A DNA stretch of 64,000 nt from Serendipita indica DSM 11827 (GCA_910890315.1 CAJVGD010000010.1:930001-994000), one strand, 5' to 3'; positions 22,285-34,500 are shown, counted from the first letter of the stretch. Notes: generated by a model not told the origin, from the letters alone. A program made the numbers and translations.

Positions 22285-23047
22285 CTAAGCCTCGTCACCA
22301 AAGGAGAGTAACCCCTTGACGGGCTTCTTCTTCACCTTTTCCTCCTTTTTGGTCTTCTTCTTCGCCGGGCCTTGGTCATTTCCCCTACTAGCCTGTACAT
22401 CGTGCTCGTCTTCCCGGCCACCTACTGGCGCTTTTCGCTTTGCACCAGAGGGACGCCCACCGAGCTGGACAGACGACTTTGGTTCTGTCTTGGCCAGCTT
22501 CTGGGTCTCGACATCACCCTTGGGTACAGAGGAATTCGCAGCCGACAAGTCTTCGTCATCGGGAAGAGGCGGCAATCCACGAGCTAGACTCTCATTAGGA
22601 CCAAAGCACCAAGCACCAGAAGAGCAACGTACCCTTTCGTCGCTCATTCTCCGCCTCCCGCGCGCTCAAATGTTTGCCCTCCTTGAGCACAACAACCAAA
22701 GGGGCCTCATCCCCTTCCTCATCCCCTTCTTCCATCCTCTTCTCCCATCGCTTCTTCTCTTGTACTTTTGCTCTCATCTCACGCTCTTCACTTCCCATCC
22801 GTATCTCACGACCAAATTCATCCAACTTGACCCCACCACCATCACCATTCTCATAACGAGAATCACTTTGATCCATATCCGGGTACTCGTCGTCATTTGC
22901 AATCGCAGGCGCGTCGTCGTCATCCGCACCCCCTCCACGACCACTCACGCGCGCCTGAAAGGCTTTGAGAAAATTGGGTGTCTGGTCTTGAAATGCCAGA
23001 CCACGCGTGAGCTGTTGACGCGTGTATTCTTTTTGTTTAGGCGGCAT
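22285..23047 (-). CDS. DUF4604 (KIAA1143-like) protein
   Basis: Two exons (23047-22633 and 22583-22285) sum to 714 nt, 237 residues. The N-terminus MPPKQKEYTRQQLTRGLAFQ and the following PNFLKAFQARV and DDEYPD match the DUF4604 family, which includes human KIAA1143. The middle is acidic and charged (EREMRAKVQEKKRWEKRMEE), and the C-terminus is a lysine-rich tail (KKKTKKEEKVKKKPVK) ending LLSFGDEA. The intron starts GTACGT and ends AGTCTAG. The protein is probably nuclear and largely disordered; no biochemical role is established. A decayed copy lies 6.2 kb away. Confidence 0.8.
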
Positions 23048-23795
23048 TTTGGCATGAAAAGGCCAGGGTTGACGTTGTGAACGAGGTGAGAAGATGCAGT
23101 GGTAGACGAGATTGGTTAGTATTGAAAGTTGAGGTGTTGAAGTGAGAAAATGTGAGTCTAGTTGGGTCCAAGGTCGTCTACGTTCGTACGGCGTAATGCT
23201 TGAGACGTGTCAGGCCGTGAATTGGTCTAAACGATGTCCTAACTTTGTTCTTTTAATGCCTGTGTCCGCTCGTCCTCCGTATGAGAGTAACGTCGCTCGT
23301 CGACGTTTGGACGGCCACTCAAGCGCTTCCGAAACTGATGTAGAACTTTTATCGCATATATATGCGTGATGACTTTACAACGCACCCCTCAGTAACCGCG
23401 CGTCGAGAATGGGCACTAAGTCCAGGTATAGTCCACCACCCGCCCTCAAGGTCAAATTGTCGGAGCGAGAGAAACTAAAAGAGACCAAGCATGAGATCAA
23501 TTCCGTTCATTTCATGGACTATAAAACAACGGGCAGACAAACACAGACCGCAACACTATTCGGGCAACGGAATAATCAAAGGAAGAATGTATACCGTAAC
23601 GTAGAATCAATAGCCATTGCGAATCAGCACATTGTTACACCACCCCAATCGTGCGCGAGAATGCAGTGGATTGCCAGGAAGAGACCATTGGAGACGTCGG
23701 AGAGCTGGCTGTATAAATGTTGAATGAAGAATAGAACCGCCGGCCACCAAGTCTCCAAGTCTCACTTGGCAACGCCGCCCCACATCGCACATCAT
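23048..23795. other. Intergenic, no gene seen
   Basis: About 750 bp lie between the DUF4604 start and the H+-ATPase stop, both on the minus strand. It should contain the DUF4604 promoter and the ATPase 3' untranslated region. Small open frames (such as 23409-23723, plus) have no recognisable motif or codon pattern, and I see no repeat or RNA gene. Confidence 0.45.
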
Positions 23796-26700
23796 CTATT
23801 GACGCGAAGCGTGTCGAGCCAGCGTCTGTCCCGTATGCGCAGCTTGGATCGATGCAAAGCGCTGGAGTTCGTTTTCTGCAAAGACGCCATCAGTACACGA
23901 TCCATACACGAAGAAGAAGAAGAAGAAACTCACGTGACAGGTGAACCTTTTTGCCGCCCTTGAATCCAACGCTTCGGGCAGCACGTTTGATAAAGCTGAC
24001 ACGATTGCTGTACAAGCTCTCGTGGATACTGCCAACACGCGAAGTCGTGCGTGCCATGGGCACACCTTGAGATTGACCCCGGACTTCTTGCGCAATCTGT
24101 TGCTCGTGGCGTTGGCGGAGATATTTGATAATCGTCGCCTTCATCGCAAACTTGACAAAGTCGAGCGGCAGGAACCAGATAATGTTCCACACCCACACGA
24201 TACCAATCCAGCCACCCGAAATGCCCTTGATCTGCGTAAAGCCCCAGTTGGCGTACGCGGCAATGATGGACGAAATGAGCTGAGCGACGCAGAAGGCACC
24301 AAGGAGTGCGTACGAGGGCATCTCCATGAAGAAGAAGCCGTGCGAACGCGTGACGAAGATGAGCGCCTGCGAGATGATGGCGACTTGGAGATACATGATC
24401 ATGTGAATCATATAGTCGTTGGGATCCTTGGCTCCGTCGGGATAAACCTTGTCGAGAGTGACACCAAACTTCTCCTCGAAGAAGTTGGTCTTGAGGATGA
24501 TGATGAGGAGTGCAATCCTATTCTAGCGTCAGCAACCCAATCACCTATACCAAAAAGAGTGTACTCACGTCGACATGGTGAGATACAGGCCATATGCCAA
24601 GGCATATGCGAAAATCTCTGCCAAGTCCCAACTGTCGGGCGTATTGCTGGGGAGCACACGATCAACCGAGAGCGTCATGATCGTACCGTCGTTCAAGAGG
24701 GCAATGATAAGCACCATGAACGGCGGGAAGTCAAACTTGTAGACAAAGGCGAGGATGGCGAAGCAGACGACGATACGAATGGTGACGGCGCACGCGTAAA
24801 TCGAATAGTTGCGCATACGTTGGAAAATGATACGCGACTGGCGAATGGCGTGCACAATCGTCGACAGACCGGGTTCCGTAAGCACGATATCGGCAGCTCC
24901 TCGGGCAGCGTCCGTAGCACCTTCGACAGCGATACCGACATTGGCCTTGGAGAGAGCGGGTGCGTCGTTGGCACCGTCACCAGTCATGGCACACAAATGG
25001 CCGAGTCCCTGGAGCGTCTTGACAATCTCATACTTGTGTTCGGGGAAGACACCAGCGAAGCCATCGGCATCCAAGATCATCTCCTCGAGCGACATGTGCT
25101 TGCCACCTGGTGGAGGACCTTCCTTGAGCACCTTGGCAGGGTACATGTGGTCACCCAATCCAAGACGGCGTCCAGTCTCCTTTGCGATAGCGAGCTGATC
25201 ACCAGTGACCATCTTGACTTTGACACCGAGCGCGAGGGCATTGTCAATCGTCTCCTTGGTGTCGGCACGCGGTGGGTCAAAGATGGTGAGGAGACCAATG
25301 AGTTCAAAGCCGTTTCCGTCAGCCTCTGGGTTGTCGCCTTCGAGCTCTTCATAGGCGACGGCGAGCGTACGGAGACCACGGTTGGCATACTCTTCGACAT
25401 CGCGCTCGAGCTGGTCCTCGATTTCGGCAGTCTTGTTGCGCGTGCACAATTCGATGATGATACCGGTCATACCCTTGGTGACACGCTTGAGCTTGCCAGT
25501 CGACTCCTCGCGGTAGGTAATCTCCGTGCGCTTGATGACGGGGTCAAACGGCTTAAAGTCGAGCAACTTGATGCCCTCGCGAGCCTTCTTCGGGTCATCG
25601 AGCGTGCCAACGACGCAACCGTCAATGGCGTCTTGGTTCTCGGTGCGCGAGGCATAGGCGGCAAGGAGAATGACCTCGTCAGAGGAGAAGGGGCCATAGG
25701 TGCGGACGAGGGTCTTGTCAATGGTGAGCTTGTTGGTCGTGAGCGTACCAGTCTTGTCCGAGCACAAGATGGTGACACCAGCGAGCTCCTCAATGGCGGT
25801 GATACGGGTGACAATGGCCTTGTGCTTGGCGAGTTGCTGAGCACCGACGGCGAGAGTGACGGACAAGACGGTGGGCATTGCAATGGGGATACCACCGATC
25901 AAAAGGACGAGGATGTTGTCCAGACCGTGACGGTACGAGTAGCGGAATTTGCCGTACAAGACGATAATCTCGAGAAGGACGAAGATGCCAATGACGACGA
26001 GGCAGAACGAACCAATCTGAGCGAGAATCTTTTGCAAGTGACCCGTGGTATCGTCGTCGGCACCGACGAGCGAGGCCGCACGACCGAAGAACGTGTTGGG
26101 ACCAGTCGAGATGACAACACCCTCTGCCTCTCCTTGCTTGCAAGTAGAGCCACTGAGAGTCGTCAGAGATGAACAACTTGCCCCAAAAGGAATGAAAATA
26201 CATACGAGAAACATTGGTCACCCGTCTTCTTGCTCTGAGGGAGCGACTCTCCGGTAAGAGCAGCTTGGTCAATCGAGACGTTGATCGCTTCCGTAAGACG
26301 GCAGTCGGCGGGGACAATGTCACCAATCTTGAACGAGATCATGTCTCCGGGGACGAGGTCTGCCGATTCGATTTCCTTCCAGCTGCCGTCACGCTTGACC
26401 TTTGCCTTTGGTGCGAGTGAGTCCATGAGCGCCTTGACGGCGTTTCCGGCATTGTGCTCTTCGTAGAAACCAATGGCAGAGTTGACGAGCAAGAGGAGGA
26501 CGATACCGACAAAGTCTGGCCAGTCCGGTGGGCGGCTTTCACCGTTTGAGAGAGCAATAGCGACGAGAGCGGCAGCTTCCATGACCCAGGAGAGCGGGTT
26601 CCACATGAATGAGAGGAACTGGCGAGAGCCTGAGTCAGGGAAAGGCTGCAGATTGTGTTCAACGTACCTGCAGAATTGGATTCTGCTCTTCGCTCTCCAA

Positions 26701-27597
26701 CTTGTTCGGACCAAAGATGGTCAGACGTTCGGCAGCTTGTTCCGAAGTGAGACCTTCCTCGGAGGCTTGAAGAAGCTTGAAAACGTCTCCGAGCTCGACA
26801 CGCTCCAGATCGACCTTTTCTTTATCGTACAAGTCTTCGGCCTTGAGCTCGATCTGAGGGACATTTTTTGGTCAGTACACACGTTTGACAAATGGCGTTT
26901 GACCGGGCCAAGGCGGCCGACCCGTGGAGTGGAGATAAACCAGAAGAGTGGTCAAGATGGAGAGATCATTTCGAGGGCCCATCCGCTTGTGTACGGCTCG
27001 CAATGTCGAACCATTGTCGAAACGACGGGCTCGTGCGCAGCCCTTTTTTTTTTTCCTCGCGTGGATTCGGTTACGGATCGCTCGACCGCCGAAACGTTCC
27101 GACGGTAACGGCAGCACAAACACATAATCAACCGAAACGAGGAGAGACGGTCTCGCGACGGGCCGTAAGCGCGTCGTTTTGGGTTTGATAGCGTAAACGT
27201 AGGAGGGCCAAAAATAATCAAACATGACGTTTTGGATGATGGGGATGAGAAAAGGAGGCTCACCGTGTTCATGTCGACCTTTGCATCTGTCAGACGACAC
27301 GGAAAGGGCTTATCGTCAGCATGGGTCGGACGACTTGGGAAAATCAGGTGCAATCACGCCGGGGCGCACGCGTTTTGTGAGGATCCACGAGGGAAATACT
27401 CCAAAAATCGCGCAGAATCGTCCACAAGAGGCGGGGGAACGGGGAGGAAGAAAAAGACGGGAGGTGCAATACTCACGGACAGTCTCATGTTCTTCGCCTT
27501 CAAACTCTTTATACTCGCGTTTCTTCTGCGTCTTCTCCTCTGTGACTTCTGGTTCTGTAGCGGGTGGGCCCGCCTCTTTGGCAACTGGCTCGGACAT
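23796..27597 (-). CDS. PMA1: Plasma-membrane H+-ATPase (P3A-type)
   Basis: Seven exons (27597-27477, 27286-27264, 26853-26668, 26618-26206, 26152-24569, 24517-23934, 23875-23796) sum to 2991 nt, 996 residues. The pump uses ATP to export protons and energise nutrient uptake. Seen in order: acidic N-terminus, [20 protein letters not shown] (first membrane helices), QAALTGES (actuator), [14 protein letters not shown], the phosphorylation site [31 protein letters not shown], the hinge [15 protein letters not shown], later membrane helices, and a C-terminal regulatory tail ending LARHASRQ. The length fits fungal Pma1. Exon 2 has only 23 nt and is followed by a 410-nt intron, far longer than the other introns here. 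The last intron contains a GAA/TTC repeat. The strand opposite the large exon is open for 743 codons; that is a shadow of codon bias. Confidence 0.95.
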
Positions 27598-28712
27598 GAT
27601 GGGTGCGCTGCGCCTGGGATGAGAGTTGGATGCAAGTGTTGTCGACTGTCTAGAGAGATGGAGTGCGGTGAGCGTTATGAGTTTGTGGAAATATCAGAGG
27701 GAGGAGCGGGGCAACGACGTACTCGACTCGGAGCTGTTTAGACGATGCGACACGCAGCTAGAGAGCTACGGACAGACTGGGGTGTCTGACGATCGCGAAG
27801 GGGAATAATGCAGGGAATATGGGAATTGGGAGGGGGACAGTCGTGGTAGGAGGACAAGATTCAAACTGGGTCTCGTCGAGGTTTATAACCACATTGGGTC
27901 CCAGCCTCAACCATTCACCCGACACGATAATTCTACCAAAATTATCTACACGCTCAACAGAGCTACAGATGCCCTCGCTGACGATGCTTTTACGCCCACT
28001 CCTCCAACAATGAGGAGCTCGTATGCCGCGGCAGCTCCTAAATGGCCAAATGACGCATTTCGACCACAAATAGGACAATGATGGCTTGTGATTGGCTGCC
28101 AACGCCTCAATCAGCCAGCCGAGAGGGGGTCTTGCTTTGTCCGTTAGCGGCCATTTGATCGATGGATCCCCAATTCCAAACTCAGCCTCTGCTTGTCGCC
28201 AAGTACACTCGGTGTTGATTTCTCATTAGATTATGGACTTCGGAAATGCCTACCTTCTTCCTCGAATCTGTCCGTCTTCCAACCGCGGGGGAGCCGTCCA
28301 CTGCCGGTTCGGCGGATTCATCATTCTTCCATTCGACCTCTTCTAAGCGCTCCCATCGGCAACGCCTGACAAACCCAGAGTTCCAAACGAACAGCCCACG
28401 GACGCCAGAGAAAATCTATTTTTTACTTATCACGGATCATGACCCATGATGTCCAAATATCTCCATCGGACCCGGCATCAGCGATCCCACCAGCTGTCAC
28501 CTTTCCGACCAATTCAAATCCCCCCCCCGCTAGTTGGTTCCCTTGGTACTAAGACTACCGCTGTTATGCACCACAGAAGACCTTGGCTATTCGTCGAAAC
28601 ACTAGGCAGCACGGAGATGCAACAACGACGACGACGACGACGACGGCGCAACGGAGCTTGGCATAAACGAATAAGCATGGTCCCATCAAAAAAGGAGAAC
28701 CCCCCGCTTTGT
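27598..28712. other. Intergenic, H+-ATPase upstream region and microsatellite
   Basis: Over 1.1 kb lies between the H+-ATPase start and the 3' end of the Rrg9-like gene, both on the minus strand; it is the longest gene-free stretch of the window. Long upstream regions are usual for strongly expressed, regulated genes such as PMA1. A CCAAT-type box (ATTGG on plus) is at about 28086-28096. An ACG-type trinucleotide repeat of about eight units lies near 28624-28648. Plus-strand frames at 28246-28721 have no recognisable content. Confidence 0.45.
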
Positions 28713-29492
28713 TCATCGTAGCGACAGCTCGTCGTCTGGGTGCACCTTGAGCTTGATTCCCGCTCGCACTAGCTGGTGCATTTCCTCTTCTTTCATCGCA
28801 CGAATCCTCTCCGCCCTCTTCTTCCTCTCTTTTTCCACCTCTGCCTGCTTCTCCTCCTCGCTCATCCTCCACTTGCTCTTCAAGATTCGTCTCGCAGACT
28901 CGGGGCTAATCCCAAACCGTTGAGCCAGTACGAATGAAGGGTATTTGACAGGATCCAATTTATTCAACTCGCGCATCGACTCCATCGCCTCGCGTGACAC
29001 CTTTTTCGACGGGTTCCATCGCTCCGGATATCGTTCTTTTAATCTAGCACGATGTTCAGACCAAGATACACCACCAGGTGCCTTTGGTCGTTCAACTTTT
29101 TGTGTCTGCGCAGAAGCAGGGCGAGCCCAGATGGGCACCCGCGAGGGGCGCGTAGTCGATGCGACGACGAGCTTTCTAGGCGATGAGGGACCATTCTTGA
29201 GACCCTTGGACGGCTTGTACTGTATCTCTGGCGCCTTTTCGCGCTTATGTCGTTCTTTTGTTGTATCCAAACGCGGTCGTACGCGCTCTTCTGGAATACC
29301 ACGCGCGTATATACGTGATAGTGGACTAAGGGGACTTGGTCCAGAGTCTTTACGACCTTGAGAGTTACTCGTAGTTTGAACCGCGCTCGACTTGACGCCT
29401 CGTCGTGTCGGCAAAAGAGGAAACGCACACACTCTGCGCGTATAAAATGTTTTCGAAAGAGAAACCGAGTGGAGTGTCCATCGCGAGTTCAT
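28713..29492 (-). CDS. Rrg9/neugrin-like mitochondrial protein
   Basis: A single exon of 780 nt encodes 259 residues from MNSRWTLHSVSLSKTF, a basic, hydroxylated leader typical of a mitochondrial presequence. The family core is WSEHRARLKERYPERWNPSK, then SREAMESMRELN, FVLAQRFGISPESARRILKS and KWRMSEEE, which matches the Rrg9/neugrin family (required for respiratory growth, mitochondrial genome maintenance or mitoribosome assembly). The tail is a charged coiled coil (EEEKQAEVEKERKKRAERIR). An in-frame ATG lies upstream, but the chosen one begins the presequence. It shares an 82-bp divergent promoter with the coactosin gene. Confidence 0.7.
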   Translation of the reverse strand: MNSRWTLHSVSLSKTFYTRRVCAFPLLPTRRGVKSSAVQTTSNSQGRKDSGPSPLSPLSRIYARGIPEERVRPRLDTTKERHKREKAPEIQYKPSKGLKNGPSSPRKLVVASTTRPSRVPIWARPASAQTQKVERPKAPGGVSWSEHRARLKERYPERWNPSKKVSREAMESMRELNKLDPVKYPSFVLAQRFGISPESARRILKSKWRMSEEEKQAEVEKERKKRAERIRAMKEEEMHQLVRAGIKLKVHPDDELSLR

Positions 29493-29574
29493 GGTGGGAG
29501 TCCAACCGACCTTGGACTCTGCCGTGACGGCCCTTGGACCACGAGTTGAGAGCCTCTTGCGGAAAAAAGCAACA
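29493..29574. promoter_or_regulatory. Very short divergent promoter, Rrg9-like / coactosin
   Basis: Only 82 bp separate the two start codons, so 5' leaders of one or both mRNAs must be short or begin inside the neighbouring gene. No TATA box is visible in the gap. Confidence 0.5.
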
Positions 29575-30106
29575 ATGGCCGACGTCTCGGATCCTGAAAT
29601 CGCCACTGGTTCGTCTCCTCTCCTTCTCTCATATCAACAACTAACAGACGCGTTGCAGCCTACAACCAAGTCCGAAACGACAAGTCGGAGATAAACTGGC
29701 TCTTGATCGACTATGAGAATGCGCGCTCGGACAAGCTCACGCTGACGGCCACGGGTTCGGGCGGATTGAACGAGTTAAAGGACCATCTCCGCGACGACCA
29801 CGCCTCGTTTGCCTATGTTCGCGTATCCTATTCAAACGACAAAGAATCTCTCCGCGAGAAATTCGTACTCGTAGTCTGGATCGGCGAACAGGTCAAGGTG
29901 ATGCGCAAGGCAAAGCTCTCTGTGCACACCGCAGACGTAAAGTCGGTTCTACGCATCTTTTCAATCGAAGTTGCTGCAAAGGACAAGGAAGATCTCGAAG
30001 AGGAGCCTATTATCGTCCGGCTGCGAAAGGTTCGTCTCTTTGTGCTTTGTGTCAAGCCTGGAACTGATGGGACTAGGCCGGTGGTGCGAGCTACGATGGC
30101 GTCTGA
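29575..30106 (+). CDS. Coactosin-like actin-binding protein (ADF-H domain)
   Basis: Three exons (29575-29608, 29659-30029, 30077-30106) sum to 435 nt, 144 residues. The protein is a single ADF/cofilin homology domain of coactosin type: AYNQVRNDKSEINWLLIDYE, then GLNELKDHLRDDHASFAYVR, KFVLVVWIGEQVKVMRKAK and the ending RLRKAGGASYDGV. Coactosin binds F-actin and protects filaments from capping. The length is exactly that expected. The first exon contributes only 11 codons, and the last only nine and a stop. The RAD51C-like gene starts 89 bp downstream on the same strand. Confidence 0.88.
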
Positions 30107-30195
30107 TGAGGGTGTACTCTAACTTTACGAATACGAGCATTCTTATACTCTATGATTTGCACGGTGAAAGTGGCAAAATTCGCTTGAACCTCTCC

Positions 30196-31352
30196 ATGTC
30201 GAAGCCCCTTTCGTTGTTAACCATCTCGGCACAGACGTTGAAATTACTCACAAACGCCGGATATTCAACTGTAAAGGATCTCGAACGATGTACATCTGAA
30301 TCCCTAGCTGCAGGTTGGCCCGGCTCTTCAACCGGCCAGCGAGAGCTCATTAGGAGTAACCAGAATTGAATATATCACAACAAGAAGCAGAAAAAGTACT
30401 TCAATGTGCGGCTGTTCAACCGCGAACCCAAGCCAATGCACTCTTTCCGACCAGCCAGTCTGCGTCGACACTCCTCGCAAACCTCCATGTCATCGGTATA
30501 GAATCTCAGACAATCACTACTCTGCTTGGTGGTGGTTTGAGAAAAGGACAGTGTCTGGAGATTGCTGGTCCACCTGGTATCGGGAAAACTAGCCTGGCTC
30601 TTGAATTCATACGGTCGACTTTGCATGATGGGTTCGAGGTGCTCGTTGTCGGTGCGTAAAAGTATCAACTCGTCTACTTGCCTAACTCGGGCAGATTGTC
30701 AATCCACCCTGCATCCACTGCGCCTTTATGAGACATTGGGATCAGACGCGGATAAGATTCATCATGTCTCGACACCGGGATACGCAGAGCTCTTCGTATT
30801 CATGAACCAGCTCCCCACATATCTCAGCTCTCGTCCCAGCGTAAGCATCTCATCACTCCTACTTCATTGAAATTAAAGAGACATGCAGATCTCTCTCATT
30901 ATCTTCTCCGGCCTCTCGACGCCCTTTCAACGGCTTCCCTCTCATTCTGTAAGAACACGCCTACTCACCCTCTTTCGCACCACACTCGCAAAACTCGGCA
31001 CGACATGTATCGCAACAGTTCAACTCTCGACAAAACTTCAAAATCCAGATGGAACAACGGCGACATTTGAGACGACAGGTGCCCGTGCTGTGATGCTCCC
31101 TGCATTGGGCGATGGATGGTATCCGCCTCAGAAGACGTATAGGCTCTTACTCTTTTATGGAGACCAAGGGCAGAGGTGCGCAAGAGGTGGATAGCTATGA
31201 ATTGGGCTTATCAGAATAGGTTTATGAGGATCATGGCGACGCCGGTTGTGCCCAAAGATGCACCTGGGAAACTGCTATCGTATTCGGTCGAGGCGAGTGC
31301 GACGAAGAATCCCGAATGCGCGCTTACAATTCTCAGGATGGCCGCGTCGTAG
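30196..31352 (+). CDS. RAD51C-like recombination protein (RAD51 paralogue)
   Basis: Five exons (30196-30313, 30364-30651, 30695-30840, 30889-31175, 31220-31352) sum to 972 nt, 323 residues. The N-terminal helical part (SAQTLKLLTNAGYSTVKDLE) and the core (LLGGGLRKGQCLEIAGPPGI, GKTSLALEF) match RAD51 paralogues. The C-terminal half fits RAD51C best: SVRTRLLTLFRTTLAKLG, IATVQLSTKL, LPALGDGW and TYRLLLFYGD. RAD51C acts with RAD51 in homologous recombination and crosslink repair. The Walker A (GPPGIGKT) is intact, but the Walker B strand reads ISLIIFSGLSTPF where RAD51C has a hydrophobic strand ending in D-G-I-A-F-P-F, so the aspartate is replaced by serine. Confidence 0.75.
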
Positions 31353-31541
31353 TACACGAATCGAGTGACGAGAAAGTATAGTGACGTATAGCGCTCCTGG
31401 GATGAATCCCAGGTTCAATAATGGCCAAAGGTATCCATTTCTCTTTGCGTGTTCTCTCCATCTAACTCTTTCAGAGCACTGATCAGAATCCAATGTTTGT
31501 TTCATTGCAAGCGGTGTTCCCCATGCATATTATACAATCAT

Positions 31542-34500
31542 TTAAGCCGTCAGCATCACGTGCTTGAGCTGGGCAGCAAGCGTGGCAGGTGCAAAAGCCT
31601 TGGTGTAGACCCGAAGGCCCAATACGAGCTCGGAGCCATCTGAAGACTGGAAAGGATTAGCATCAACTCCAAAAAGTAGTCTATACATACGCTAGCGTTG
31701 AGATAGGTCGCCTCCTCCGGCGAGTTCAAGCGCATCATGTGGTGCGTCGGTGAATGGACACCACGCGCATTGCACTTTTCACACAAGTCAAAGTCGGGGC
31801 ACGAAACACTACGCACATAGAGTCAGTATCATGAACGTAGATCAACGGCAGAGGGGCTCACTCGATGCAATGGAATCTCGGACCGACGATTGGCGAAGTT
31901 CCGCACATATCACATGTAAAATTCTCGTGCACTGGTACTTCTTCTTCTTCTTCTTGCGTTTCTTCCTCCTCTGCCTCTTCCGGGAAGGGCTGGACAAGGA
32001 TGGGATGCTTTGCAGAGTGTTCCTTCTTGTCGTAGCAAACCGAGCATAACGCATTGGTATCGCAGTCAGATCTATATGTCGTCAGAAAACAGATCTATAA
32101 GAGAACACAGTCACACACTTCATGCATCGGTAAAGCGTTCCGATGATCGGCTCTTTGCTGCAGCTGCTGCATTGCTCCCCAACGTGAATTATCTTGGTCG
32201 GTGTCGTCCTTACAGTCATAGAGTGCGCTTGATTGTGCTCCTTTTTCTCAAAGCAGGCGGTGCACAAGGTGTAGTCTTGACACGATTCGCTGCAAGCAGA
32301 TGAGTAATAAAAGGTTGATATATGTGTGTACGCACTCGTTGCAGGTATAAAGGGCACCATTGATTGGCGAGGTGGAGCACATTTTGCACGTCGTTCCATC
32401 ATGCGCTGCGGGATCGGTGGTGGGTTCTGCTTCGGCCTTATTTTCCTCGCCCTCGCCTTCTTTCTCCTCCTTTTCGTCACCTGCCGTTGTAGCGGTTTCA
32501 TCAGTGGCACCGTTCGCCTCGAGAGCAGCCTTCTTTTCCGCCTTGAGCTTTGCATCGGCCTCCCGTTTCTCTTCCATCCATTTGAGTTCAATCTCCGTCA
32601 GGTCATATCCAGCTAGGTTGTCCAGTGTCACTGGGATACTGTTGTCGGCGTTTTGGTCAGAGTAGTTGAGTGCCAGAGAGTAAGCTGCCTTGCGCCTCGC
32701 GACGGTCTGAGCGAGGATACGTTCGTTCATTTGAGGTAGCAGCTGTTCCAAATAATCCTACAAAGTTGGTGAATATCGATGTAGAACCCAGAAAAGGAGT
32801 AACATACGGCTTCTTTGTACGCAAGGGCATCCAAGCGAACATGGACAATGTAGTCACCGGCCTCAAAGTCAACCTCGGTGCTCTGACTGCGCCTCCATTT
32901 ACCCTTGCGGAAAGACGTGGCATAAATATCCTTCTGGCCCTTCTTGAAAATCACAAAGTCAAAGTCATAGAGCAGATGCCCAGCAATATCTTTAAAGGAG
33001 CGGGTGTCGACCTTTTGCAAGACGATCACAGCAGGCGTCGCTTGGGGACGGAGATAGTGACTAGAACATATCATTCAAGGTGACCAGGATAGAGAGAGAG
33101 TGGACTCACAAGATACGTCGCCCCATTTTCCGGCGTGAAGGGCGGTCATTCCAGTCAGCTCAACCCATACACTTGAAACCTTCCATGAGCTATCGAATAG
33201 CCTAGCACCATCGATCGACTGCCAATGGGTCAAGAAGTCGCTCCACTCTTGGACGAATTGCCCGTCATCTCCAAACTTGTGGTCGAGCACATCGAGGGCA
33301 GGAAGCCACTCTTTTGTCCATTCTTTGCTTCCGTCGCTCCACCGCCCCTTCCACTCGTTGTTGCCCCATGGATTACGGATTACGACAAAGCGCTTTCCGT
33401 TGTACTCTGCAGCCTTGAGCACAGCATACGCGTGGTTGTAGATCAAATTCTCCTGTTTTACGCCTCCTGCGTTTTCAGGTCGGTTGCTGCCACACGCGTA
33501 TGTCTTGCTTTTGTTCTCTCGAGACGTATGCTCGACAAGCTCGTTCCAGAGTGCGTCAAGATCAAGTACGTCGTGCATCTCGCGCGCATAGCTGACGCCA
33601 CCGGTCAAATCTTCAATTCCTTCCATAGTCCAGCCACCGCTAATGGCAGCGTAGGAGCCATAGAACTTGGCATATGCCTTCTCAATCAGAGGCACCCAGA
33701 CTTCATCATCGGTGAGACCACGACCAAAGCAAAGTATCTTGCGACCCTTTCGAGCAATAGAGTTGTATAGATCCCGGTCGAAGTGATAAACCTTTGCCTC
33801 TTCGAACGATAGCTCGTCATAGGAAGCTGTAGAAACAAACAATTGGCTGATGCAGTGTCAGAATATGCATCTAGGTGGGACTTCACTTACTCATCGATGA
33901 TGACTTCCTGCCAGAGTCCATCTCTGAAGAAGATGAAGGCATACACTCCGACCTGAACGTCATGAGCAACGCAGATCTTCTCAATGAGACCAGGAATAGC
34001 CGCAACTGACAATTATTAGCAAGGTTCATGATGACCGTGTTACGTACTGGCTCCTAGGGCTGACAAGAACCAACAGTCACCGACAACTCCCTGGGCAATG
34101 TCAGACGCATTTGCGCCATCCTTGAAGAGGACGGGGTTATCAAAGATCTCTGTGACACGCATGACACCCGAAGTATCATAGCGGGCGCTCTCGTCCAGCC
34201 CGAGACCATGAAGACATGCATCCTTATCGCTTGAGAAGTCAAACTCGGAATCCCTACATCGGATTAGTTTCTTGATATCAAGATACTGACAGTACCCACT
34301 TGAACTTTTCGTTGCGCGCCCTGCACAGGCGGCTGATGGTCGCGACACGCTCCCGGGCGCGGTCCATTGCCTCTTGCAACTGCTCTGTAGCGAGGATACC
34401 AGCGAGCTCCTTAGGGGGCTCATATTCCGTCTTGACCTTTCTTGCATTCTTTTTGCTTTTTTTGCTCTTCTTTTTGATGCTAGCGATGAGCTGTGCCTTG

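Noticed and set aside
23941-26172. A 743-codon open frame antisense to the H+-ATPase
   Set aside because: It mirrors the ATPase exons, crosses their introns, is rich in Asp/Glu/Arg as expected from the opposite strand of a codon-biased gene, and has no domain.
28246-28721. Two plus-strand frames upstream of the H+-ATPase
   Set aside because: They are short, overlap a microsatellite and show no conserved motif.
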